Source of the DNA: JAFDVL01 sp043736395
GTDB lineage: Bacteria; Acidobacteriota; Blastocatellia; RBC074
DNA length: 33,440 nucleotides
Assembly (NCBI GenBank): GCA_043736395.1
Contig: JAYTCQ010000224.1
Location: 1-33,440, forward strand
Direction: 5' to 3'
Both the position numbers and the translations under genes were made by a program. How positions within the stretch are numbered: the stretch's first letter is position 1; every line of letters begins with the position of its first letter. Positions 27,301-33,440 of the stretch are shown here, one piece after another. The notes under the pieces were generated by a model. It did not search any database. It saw only the letters and a program-made list of their open reading frames with translations, and was not told the DNA's origin.

Positions 27301-27501
27301 ATCAAGGAACGCGAGCATTGGATACTGCGTTAATTCGGTTGCCGCGACGCGTTCAATCGTGAAGCCTTGCGGCACGCTGATGTTGAATCCGCCATCAACT
27401 TTGATGACATTGCTGAGCTGATGAGAACGTAAGAAAAAGAAAAAACCGCTGACGATGGTGAAAATGGCGAGTGTCAGGATCAGGCCTTTGCGGATGTTCA
27501 T
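24379..27501 (-). CDS. PVC-type exported propeller / HEAT-repeat / CxxCH heme-binding protein
   Basis: A 1040-residue protein. An N-terminal hydrophobic segment (about 8-25, LILTLAIFTIVSGFFFFLR) acts as signal or anchor. A beta-propeller of the membrane-bound dehydrogenase type follows, with calcium-like DTNGDGAYD (99-107) and DDTNDDGVADR (143-153) loops and LHGPFLGPDGWLYMTHG. Then come alpha-helical HEAT-like repeats (about 430-880), and a C-terminal cytochrome c-like domain with CYNCH at 917-921 and the GRLGPDLTSVG phrase typical of PVC heme-binding proteins. It would be periplasmic and may oxidise a sugar-like substrate or transfer electrons; the substrate is not readable. AGGAGG about 8 nt before the ATG supports the start. 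It converges with gcvP. Confidence 0.9.
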   Translation of the reverse strand: MNIRKGLILTLAIFTIVSGFFFFLRSHQLSNVIKVDGGFNISVPQGFTIERVAATELTQYPMLAFLDDRGRLFLAESSGKNIKGKDMPANPECRINLLEDTNGDGAYDRSKIFADKLSLPMGALWHQGSLFVASAPDFFRFDDTNDDGVADRKEAILTGWNILNTSSLHGPFLGPDGWLYMTHGRHGYKIQTKEGTQLEGLASRIWRSRIDGTGLERVAGGGFDNPVELTFTPSGEMIGTMTYFMDPQNGLRDALMHFVEGGVYPKPHTVVNEFKRTGDLMPVMTKFARIAPAGLLQYRSTSFGADFKGNLFTAQFNPHRIQRHKLFREGATFRTEDSDFVTSTDPDFHPTDVIEDADGSLLFLDTGGWYVDACPLSVIAKAEHKGAVYRVRKVGAPKINDPRGVNLKLDSLAPEELAKYLEDTRPAVQSRSLELLVSKGDAAVNALATVSVQAKDAEVRCAAVFGLGRIGTPSALNFVRAKLSDADAQVRTAAARVTGMNKDRDAVERLMQLVKDDSLPVRLQAATSLGQIGDKRADKELIIAAGLSEDRFVEHACIYSLIQLNDATALLGYLNAKEPFDHRFLKPALIALDQLDNSPLTQKQVAPFLSSRSPDMRRAALFVISHHADWASSVLNFLRASLNAQKFDADEADAVREALLTFVSDAQVQQLITSALSKPNTERQTFLLDTMERCSLKELPKEWVNELAMLVSKGDPRLRTRTMEVIRARRVNGLDNELNLIANNASEPAELRVAAISALVAHTPQLPDASFDLLLKNLQANSNSALPIAAAQSLGEAELTHTQLLKLANEKLSSADSLTLLPLLDAFRATKDDDIGQALIAALNKPEVKLDSVGSKRIEQLFQNFPDTTKAASKQLLARFEAEAEARTTKLRELEPLLTSGGNPTAGRELFFGKATCYNCHAVGSEGGRLGPDLTSVGAIRSGHDILEAVVFPSATLVPDYQTQRVTTKSGQTYNGIRSQLESGREATVLWLGVNQKLRIARDEIVGTTPSTVSLMPEGFASLLTQKEMADLLAFLKLQK

Positions 27502-27631
27502 CTGTCGTTCCTCCTGCGATTTTTGATGTGCGAATTTGTTTGGAAGGTGAGTCTACGGGCGGGCGAATTGTCGCGTCAAGATCACCGCCTTTATATTGCT
27601 GAAAAAAACACGATGAATTATTTTAGACGCT

Positions 27632-28543
27632 ATGAAATTTATTCAATGTGATGTTTTTACCGATCAAATTTTTGCGGGCAATCCGTTAGCCGTCTTCATT
27701 GACGAAGCGTGGAATCAAACGCTCGACAGTGAGACGATGCAAAAAATTGCGCGCGAAATGAATTTGTCCGAAACAGTTTTTGTGCTGCCTCCGACGGATG
27801 CCACAGCATTGCGACGATTGCGAATTTTCACGCCTTCGCTGGAATTGCCAATGGCAGGGCATCCGGTAGTCGGTACGTGGAATATGCTTGCGCGTTTAGG
27901 CGTAGTCGCTCCGCCTGCTTCCGGTTCAGGTCGCGTGACAATTTTACAAGAAATCAAGCTTGGAATTTTGCCAGTAGATATAGATTTTGTTGATGGACTT
28001 CCCGTGAAAGTGACGATGACACAAGGCACTCCGAGCGTAGGCGAACCGTTGGATGAAACCGAACTTTGCGCCCGTGCATTAGGCTTGACCGAAGAAGAAA
28101 TCGGAGGCTGGGGCTTGCCAATCGTTTTGGCTTCAACCGGAGTGCCGTACCAAATTATCCCCGTACGCGACAAGGCTGCGCTGAGCCGGATAAGACTAAA
28201 TTACCAAGCCCTCGCCGAAGTTCTAAAAAAAGTAAACGATCACGCCGTATACGTTGTCACACGCCAAACGCACCGCGAAGACGCGTTCGTGAGTGCCCGA
28301 ATGTTCTGCGGCGAATCCGTAGGCATCGTTGAAGACCCCGCGACAGGCAGCGCCGCCGGCCCGTGCGCTGCGGCATTAGTGCATTACGGCCTCGCGCCTG
28401 AAAAAATCATTATTGAACAAGGCGTAGATATGGGGCGCCCGAGTTATATTGAGGCGGATGTTGAAGGCGAGAAGGGAAGTGTGAGACTGGTACGAATTGG
28501 CGGGAAGGCGGTAGTTGTGCTAAAAGGTGAGTTCGAAAGTTGA
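27632..28543 (+). CDS. PhzF-family isomerase-like protein
   Basis: The 303-residue protein has the two-lobed diaminopimelate-epimerase-like fold of the PhzF family. Characteristic stretches: DVFTDQIFAGNPLAVF (7-22), catalytic glutamate E47 in NLSETVF, GHPVVGT (76-82), and DPATGSAAGPCAAAL (235-249). PhzF itself isomerises dihydrohydroxyanthranilate in phenazine synthesis, but most genomes carry such homologues without any other phenazine gene, as here, so the substrate is unknown. The 130-nt divergent gap before it shows no clear sigma70 promoter pair. The ATG at 27632 gives the family N-terminus MKFIQCDVF. It lies just before the more AT-rich surface-glycan block and is not obviously part of it. 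Confidence 0.93.
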   Translation: MKFIQCDVFTDQIFAGNPLAVFIDEAWNQTLDSETMQKIAREMNLSETVFVLPPTDATALRRLRIFTPSLELPMAGHPVVGTWNMLARLGVVAPPASGSGRVTILQEIKLGILPVDIDFVDGLPVKVTMTQGTPSVGEPLDETELCARALGLTEEEIGGWGLPIVLASTGVPYQIIPVRDKAALSRIRLNYQALAEVLKKVNDHAVYVVTRQTHREDAFVSARMFCGESVGIVEDPATGSAAGPCAAALVHYGLAPEKIIIEQGVDMGRPSYIEADVEGEKGSVRLVRIGGKAVVVLKGEFES

Positions 28544-28594
28544 ACGAATAATTTTTGTACAATTCTGTAAAGTGGCTAAGTATATCGTGAAAAT

Positions 28595-30145
28595 ATGATG
28601 GATATTAATGATCTAACGAGAAAATGCCTTGAGGAAAATAAAGTAGCTATATTCGTCGTTGCATATAACGCCGAGCATCATATCGAAAAAGTTCTCAAAC
28701 TTATTCCTACGTGGATAGCTGAACGTTTGGCGGAGATTTACGTGATTGACGATCATTCCGCTGATAACACAAAAGGAGTAGTAGAGAATGTTGAATGGCC
28801 TTCCGAATACGCGCCACTTCGAGTTTTTCGTACTCCTTATAATCAGGGCTATGGTGGAAATCAACGGCTAGGCTACCTTTATGCGCTTGAACGCGGTTTC
28901 GATATTGTAGTGCTTTTACATGGAGATGGCCAATATGCTCCTGAAGCTCTTCCGTATATTTTGGCTCCTTATGCTGAGGGTGCGGACGCCGTTTTTGGTA
29001 GTCGGTTTATTCATCCAAAAGATGCGATAAAAGGTGGAATGCCTTTGTATAAATGGGTAGGAAATCGGATTCTGACAGGACTGCAAAATAAGATTTTAGG
29101 GGTGAAAATGTCTGAAATGCACAGTGGTTACCGCTCGTATCGAACCTCTGTTTTGCAAAATATACCCTTTACCAGTAATAGCCTCGGCTTTGACTTCGAT
29201 GCTGATATCATCGTTCAATTGCATGCGACTGGAAAAAAGATCGTCGAAGTACCAATTCCTACGTTTTATGGCGATGAGATTTGTCATGTCAACGGAATGC
29301 AGTATGCGTGGCAATGTATTAAGACGGCTCTTCGTTATCGCGCTATGCAATTCGAAATTTTTTACGATCCCAAGTTTGATATTAAAAAAGATCAGTATCA
29401 TTACTCGGCAAAGCAAGCTAAAACTTCACTTCATTATTTCATTCGCCAGCTTTCGATTCCTGCGGAAAGCGATTTATTGGATGTTGGTGGCGGAGAAGGA
29501 GAGGCAGTCGGGCGAACTTTGGCAGAAAAAGGAATATCAGTCACCAGTATTGATCAGTACATTGATGCTCGTAATAATACACAGATCATCCATCATCAAG
29601 TTGATTTGGATGCTCCTTGGGAAAATCAATTTCAAATATCACAATACGATTATGTATTAGCGCTGGATGTGATTGAGCACTTACGGACACCGGAGCAAGG
29701 CGTTGCGGAAATTTTTCGTTGCCTGAAAAGTGGCGGAAAGCTCTATGCGAGCACTGGCAACATTGCCTTCTTTCCTCTCAGGCTGGCTTTATTGTTTGGC
29801 TGGTTTAATTATGGCAGGCGGGGCATCCTTGATTTGACACACCGTAGGTTATTTACAATTGATGCCTTTCGACGGCTTTTTCAAAATGGTGGTTTTCAGG
29901 TTGATCGTATAATAGGGTTCGGTCCTCCACTGCAAGATTTAGGAGGTAAGTCAGGAATTTTATCAGTGTTGGATAAGATCAGTTCAGCCTTAGCAAAATC
30001 TTGGCCTTCCTTGTTTGCTTATCAGGTTTTAATCGAATGTACACGTACAGACTCACCCGATGATCTTATGAAGCAGATGTTTCCTCTGTATCTAGCCTTG
30101 GCTGAACCCTGCAAAGCGGAAGAAACGCAACTTGTTACTCAATAA
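28595..30145 (+). CDS. Fused glycosyltransferase family 2 and class I SAM methyltransferase
   Basis: A 516-residue two-domain protein. Residues about 15-245 form a GT2 fold: VAIFVVAYNAEHHIEKVL (17-34), IDDHSADNT (51-59), NQGYGGNQRLGYLYAL (83-98), LLHGDGQYAPEALP (107-120) and GFDFDADIIVQL (198-209), as in dolichyl-phosphate-mannose-synthase-like enzymes. Residues about 275-470 form a class I methyltransferase: LLDVGGGEGEAVG (294-306), VTSID (316-320), DVIEHL (358-363) and LKSGGKLYAS. GT2 enzymes of this branch often glycosylate polyprenyl phosphate, and the fused domain may methylate the same product. It may be cotranscribed with the GT-C gene 36 nt downstream. The sequence and flanks are more AT-rich than upstream genes, suggesting separate origin. 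Confidence 0.85.
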   Translation: MMDINDLTRKCLEENKVAIFVVAYNAEHHIEKVLKLIPTWIAERLAEIYVIDDHSADNTKGVVENVEWPSEYAPLRVFRTPYNQGYGGNQRLGYLYALERGFDIVVLLHGDGQYAPEALPYILAPYAEGADAVFGSRFIHPKDAIKGGMPLYKWVGNRILTGLQNKILGVKMSEMHSGYRSYRTSVLQNIPFTSNSLGFDFDADIIVQLHATGKKIVEVPIPTFYGDEICHVNGMQYAWQCIKTALRYRAMQFEIFYDPKFDIKKDQYHYSAKQAKTSLHYFIRQLSIPAESDLLDVGGGEGEAVGRTLAEKGISVTSIDQYIDARNNTQIIHHQVDLDAPWENQFQISQYDYVLALDVIEHLRTPEQGVAEIFRCLKSGGKLYASTGNIAFFPLRLALLFGWFNYGRRGILDLTHRRLFTIDAFRRLFQNGGFQVDRIIGFGPPLQDLGGKSGILSVLDKISSALAKSWPSLFAYQVLIECTRTDSPDDLMKQMFPLYLALAEPCKAEETQLVTQ

Positions 30146-30181
30146 CCAAGAACATAATTTTGCTTTGATAAAGGTCAAATA

Positions 30182-32506
30182 ATGGATTTGCCAGAAAAAC
30201 TTTCAAGGGAACTAAGCTCACAGCAAAAAAATTCTCTCTGGGTACGAACCAACAAGATTAGACAAAATTACCCTGACATCCTCATCGCTTTGGGCTTAAC
30301 TTTAATATGCAGCTTCACACGTTATCTGGCACTTCCAGCCTCATTGTGGGAATGGGATGACATGTTGTTTGCGCGCGCCTTGCATCGCTTTGATTTAACA
30401 CAGCATATTCCGCATCCTCCGGGGTTCCCTGTCTTTGTCATGATGTCTCGTGCAGTTAATTTTTTAATTAATCAGGATCAGTTAGCTTTAACATTACTAA
30501 GCTTGTTTTTTTCTTCTCTTCTGGGTGCTGCCCTTTATTATTTTTACTATGAACTTCTGAAAGATCGCTGGATTGCTGTCAGTGGGGCACTACTAGGAAT
30601 TTTTGCGCCTAACGTTTGGGTTTTTAGCGGAGCAGGACGAAGTGATGCAGTTGGTTTGTGTTTGGGAATGATCGGATTAACCTTGATTTTGAAAGGTCGA
30701 AGTTTAGACGGATTGTTTTTAGGCGCATGCGCATTGCTTGGGATTGGTATGGGAGTCAGAGTGACCTTACTGCCGATTATGGGACTGATGGTCATTGCTG
30801 TTTCCTTAGGCCGCTTATATCACAAAGAATGGAAGATTGTTTTTTCCGGCGCACTTATTTCTTTCTTAGGTTTTCTAAGCTGGTATCTTCCAGTCATAGT
30901 TCATACTACACTTCCTGCTTATCGAGAGGCGACGAGGTTGCACACTAACTTTTGGTTAGCGACTGATACAATTGTTTCGAGCGGTGAAAATGGAGTTCTC
31001 ACTTATCGCCTCAGTCGTTTTTTTCTTGACGTTTGGGGAGACTGGAATATTGCTATCGCTGTTTATGTAATTGGAACGATCGGTTTGTTTTGTTTAATCT
31101 TACTTCGTCAATGGCAGAAAATAGTTTGGGGGACGTTATGTTTTGTTCCATTTATTATTTTCACAATTTCACTCAATACTCCTCTGAGCGCTCCTTTTTA
31201 TTCGTTGCCGTATATCCCTTTATTTACTGGCTTAGTGGCTTGCGGGTTGACTATTCCGTGCCGATTTTTGTTACAACGCTGGAAGTCATTTCAACATTTC
31301 GGATTCATTTTGGTCATCGCAAGTGTCCTGGGATTGATAAATTGGAGTTATCCGTTAGTAAAAATATTGCACTCAGAAGCAAGTCCGCCAATTCAGGCGA
31401 CGCGTTCATTGGTTGAAAAAATAGATAAGGTTAAAGATAAGCTCTACTTTGAAGGGCTTTTCATGCCACATGTTTTTTTCTTTTTAGAAAATTATCAAAC
31501 TGAAATGTGGATGAAAGATGAACCAATTTCTCTTAATTTAATAAATCCAACAAATGGAAATTTTCAGCATTTTTATTTATTATCGTCGGTCGCAACTCCT
31601 GGCAGTGTGAGTGAGCATTTTCGTTGGAGTCCTGGACGTGGTGAAAGAAGATTGAAAACTTTAAGTATGGGGCGTTATTTTGACGCGTATGTTACAGATT
31701 TGAGCCATGTTCGTAATGTGAGTTTTACTTCCGGCTGGTACTTGGCGGAATCGTCAGGAGCGGAACATTGGCGTTGGATGGGAAAGCACGGAATGCTGGC
31801 GCTCTTCAACGAAAGCGACGAAATGATTTTGCACCTGCGCGGAAGAGGCGTTCAAGTTGGTAGCTCCCATCAAATTCCACCTACGATAATAATTAAGTTA
31901 GATGGACGTGAAATTGATCGAATCACTGGGAGTGACATAAACCTCACGCGAACGATTAAGACAACCCCTGGAAAATATTGGTCAGCCTTAACAATTGAGA
32001 CAACCCAGGCTATTGTTCCTAAGTTAATAGGAGCAGGTGCCGATGACCGTGAATTAGGATTCCAATGTTACGAAGCTGAATGGTATCGCGCAGAAAACCA
32101 GTCCTTGCACATTTTTACTTCGGATCAATTTGTTGGTGAAGGATGGTTTCCTCTAGAGGTTATGAAACCACGTTCCTGGCGTTGGGCTGGTGTAAAATCT
32201 ACTTTGCATTTGCCTGTTATTGACGGCGATGGACAGCTTTCAATCATGATGCAGGTACCAGAACAGGCGAATGGCAAGCGAGCCAAGATTACAGTTCAAG
32301 TATCAGGGCAAGTAGTTGAAACATTTCAAGCTGAGCCGGGTATCTTGACAAAAACTTTTCGTGTACCAGCAACCATTCACAAAAACTCACCCTGTGATTT
32401 AATCTTGATAACAGATGGCTATGCCACTTCTACCTCAGACACACGAAAACTCGGCATCAATGTCTCAAGTTTAACGTGGCTTCCAGTAGCAGTTAACAAA
32501 GATTAG
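30182..32506 (+). CDS. GT-C type membrane glycosyltransferase with large soluble C-terminal region
   Basis: A 774-residue protein. Residues about 33-395 contain around ten hydrophobic helices. The first (PDILIALGLTLICSFTRYLA, 31-50) is followed by the acidic loop WEWDD (56-60), the site where GT-C enzymes using lipid-linked sugars place their catalytic Asp/Glu, and HIPHPPGFPVF. Family naming is not possible from memory; it resembles the dolichyl-phosphate-mannose-protein mannosyltransferase group. The remaining roughly 380 residues lack transmembrane segments, look beta-rich and would lie outside the membrane. AAAGG lies about 8 nt before the ATG. The GT2-methyltransferase 36 nt upstream may supply the lipid-linked donor. 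Acceptor, glycan, protein or lipid, is unknown. Confidence 0.8.
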   Translation: MDLPEKLSRELSSQQKNSLWVRTNKIRQNYPDILIALGLTLICSFTRYLALPASLWEWDDMLFARALHRFDLTQHIPHPPGFPVFVMMSRAVNFLINQDQLALTLLSLFFSSLLGAALYYFYYELLKDRWIAVSGALLGIFAPNVWVFSGAGRSDAVGLCLGMIGLTLILKGRSLDGLFLGACALLGIGMGVRVTLLPIMGLMVIAVSLGRLYHKEWKIVFSGALISFLGFLSWYLPVIVHTTLPAYREATRLHTNFWLATDTIVSSGENGVLTYRLSRFFLDVWGDWNIAIAVYVIGTIGLFCLILLRQWQKIVWGTLCFVPFIIFTISLNTPLSAPFYSLPYIPLFTGLVACGLTIPCRFLLQRWKSFQHFGFILVIASVLGLINWSYPLVKILHSEASPPIQATRSLVEKIDKVKDKLYFEGLFMPHVFFFLENYQTEMWMKDEPISLNLINPTNGNFQHFYLLSSVATPGSVSEHFRWSPGRGERRLKTLSMGRYFDAYVTDLSHVRNVSFTSGWYLAESSGAEHWRWMGKHGMLALFNESDEMILHLRGRGVQVGSSHQIPPTIIIKLDGREIDRITGSDINLTRTIKTTPGKYWSALTIETTQAIVPKLIGAGADDRELGFQCYEAEWYRAENQSLHIFTSDQFVGEGWFPLEVMKPRSWRWAGVKSTLHLPVIDGDGQLSIMMQVPEQANGKRAKITVQVSGQVVETFQAEPGILTKTFRVPATIHKNSPCDLILITDGYATSTSDTRKLGINVSSLTWLPVAVNKD

Positions 32507-32535
32507 GAACTTGCCGATTTTTGCTTATCTCTTTT

Positions 32536-33150
32536 TTATCTTTTGGCACTACTACCAATCTCGGCAGACCAAGCTAGATTGCCTTGGGAATCAATTGCAT
32601 AGATTTTTTTAGCACTTCGTAGATAGGTAAGACTACTGGCTGATAATGCAGGTGATGATGTGATTTTCTCACCCTCTGGCATTTTAAATCTCCACTTTGG
32701 TTGTCCCTGCATATTATATCCCACTAAGGAATTATCACTGCTTGTGAGTGCTACCGTACTATCGCTGAGAGCGGTTATCCCCTTGAGAGCATCATTAACA
32801 CCATTATGTTTGGCTTGCCAGATTAGTTTGCCGTCAGGCGCAAGCGCATATAAACCCGTTGCGCCTCTGACATATGTTGTACTACTGAGTGCTGCTGCAG
32901 GTTTAGTTGCTACAGTATCATTTTCTGGTAAAGTAAAAGTCCACCCTTTGTTTCCGTCAGAACCATAAGCAAAGACTTGATTTTTTTCTGCTACAACAAG
33001 GACGCTACTTGGCAAAGCTGTTAATCCAGGCGAGCCAACACTGTCAGTAGCAATTGCTTCATTACTCGTTTTTTCTGCATCATTACAGGCAATTTGCAAA
33101 ATCACAAATATTACAAAACAAAGGTTTATTAAAATTTTTACTGTCTTCAT
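32536..33150 (-). CDS. Short PQQ-propeller-like lipoprotein
   Basis: From the ATG at 33150 (GAGG about 9 nt upstream; the frame extends to a TTG at 33165) the product is 204 residues. It starts MKTVKILINLCFVIFVILQI then AC, a lipobox with the acylated cysteine C22, so it should be anchored in a membrane facing the periplasm. The mature part has about four imperfect repeats of the PQQ enzyme/propeller kind: VFAYGSDGNKGWTF, LYALAPDGKLIWQA, LVGYNMQGQPKWRF, IYAIDSQGNLAWSA. Full propellers need six to eight blades, so this is a partial or multimeric propeller or a BamB-like relative of reduced size. It converges with the GT-C gene, 29 nt away. Function unknown. Confidence 0.8.
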   Translation of the reverse strand: MKTVKILINLCFVIFVILQIACNDAEKTSNEAIATDSVGSPGLTALPSSVLVVAEKNQVFAYGSDGNKGWTFTLPENDTVATKPAAALSSTTYVRGATGLYALAPDGKLIWQAKHNGVNDALKGITALSDSTVALTSSDNSLVGYNMQGQPKWRFKMPEGEKITSSPALSASSLTYLRSAKKIYAIDSQGNLAWSAEIGSSAKR

Positions 33151-33440
33151 TGTTCTTTTCCTCAACTTAAGTTTATCTTTAAATGCGTATTACCAAAGAA
33201 TTTTGCCAATAGATAGAAAGTATTTATTAACCAGTTACTTAGCATGTACCAAATTCATCAATTTTTAGCTACTATTGCAAGGTGTATTTCTCAAATAATT
33301 GCCAAAATTAATTCAGCTTACACTTGCAAAGTATTTTAAAGCTCACGTTACGCAGTCGAAAGTTTGACTTTACGCTTGACACTATAAATAGGACGGTTTG
33401 AAAGGTTTTCCTGACCCCTATTTTTGCCCCAAGAGCTTCT
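33151..33440. other. AT-rich non-coding right end
   Basis: These 290 bases up to the window edge contain no convincing reading frame. The 5' part should hold the promoter of the lipoprotein gene on the minus strand, but no clear -35/-10 pair with normal spacing was found. A TTGACA at 33376-33381 points right and is directly followed by TATAAA without a spacer, so it is not counted as a promoter. Confidence 0.5.

Noticed and set aside
27632..28543. Phenazine biosynthesis gene in a strict sense
   Set aside because: Only a PhzF homologue is present; no other phz gene occurs, so a phenazine role is not claimed.
29124..29660. Second plus-strand frame inside the GT2-methyltransferase gene
   Set aside because: Out-of-frame shadow of a gene with clear domains.
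33376..33388. TTGACA followed by TATAAA
   Set aside because: The two boxes are nearly adjacent rather than about 17 nt apart, so they cannot form one promoter; no gene to the right is visible.

Overview
The window looks like chromosomal DNA of a Gram-negative, moderate-GC environmental bacterium. I would guess Acidobacteriota, perhaps class Blastocatellia, but this rests on gene content only: several secreted carboxypeptidase-regulatory-like proteins, a PVC-type CxxCH protein with HEAT-like repeats, a long single-chain glycine decarboxylase, and palindromic repeats in most intergenic gaps. No rRNA or other phylogenetic marker is present. I see no tRNA, rRNA, CRISPR array, transposase or phage gene.

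Layout. (1) 1-1724, minus strand: a degenerate Fic-domain protein, an SSAT-like GNAT acetyltransferase, and the N-terminal part of a DUF4157-like putative metalloprotein that runs off the left edge. (2) 2228-6275, plus strand: biosynthetic arginine decarboxylase (speA), a deoxyhypusine-synthase-like protein (speY type), then an unrecognised protein with a HELxE/GNEIGD metal-site-like signature. With the nearby SSAT-like acetyltransferase this may be a polyamine neighbourhood. (3) 6350-13144, minus strand: an operon of four large secreted proteins built of carboxypeptidase-regulatory-like beta-sandwich domains. They read as a two-gene unit that was duplicated (types X-Y-X-Y). (4) 13405-15700, plus strand: surE, pcm and a DedA-family membrane protein. 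(5) 15812-20905, plus strand: a tripartite export system of ABC exporter, HlyD-type adaptor and TolC-type outer-membrane channel. (6) 21058-24193: a tandem glycine riboswitch and gcvP. (7) 24379-27501, minus strand: a 1040-residue exported propeller/HEAT/cytochrome c-like protein. (8) 27632-28543: a PhzF-family protein. (9) 28595-33150: a visibly more AT-rich block with a glycosyltransferase-2/methyltransferase fusion, a GT-C type membrane glycosyltransferase with a large soluble tail, and a short PQQ-propeller-like lipoprotein.

The most striking non-genic signal is a series of long interrupted palindromes, about ten in 33 kb. Each has a largely different sequence, with arms of about 15-36 nt. 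They sit tightly between genes and often supply the stop codons of the flanking genes. At both convergent junctions that carry one (6264-6361 and 24191-24381) the two opposing stop codons lie symmetrically in the two arms. One palindrome (19163-19265) lies inside the open 5' part of the TolC-type reading frame and encodes nearly the same peptides on both strands. I regard this collection of stop-anchored palindromes as the best candidate for something under-described here. The four-gene secreted-protein operon and the DHS-like protein lacking the usual catalytic lysine come next.
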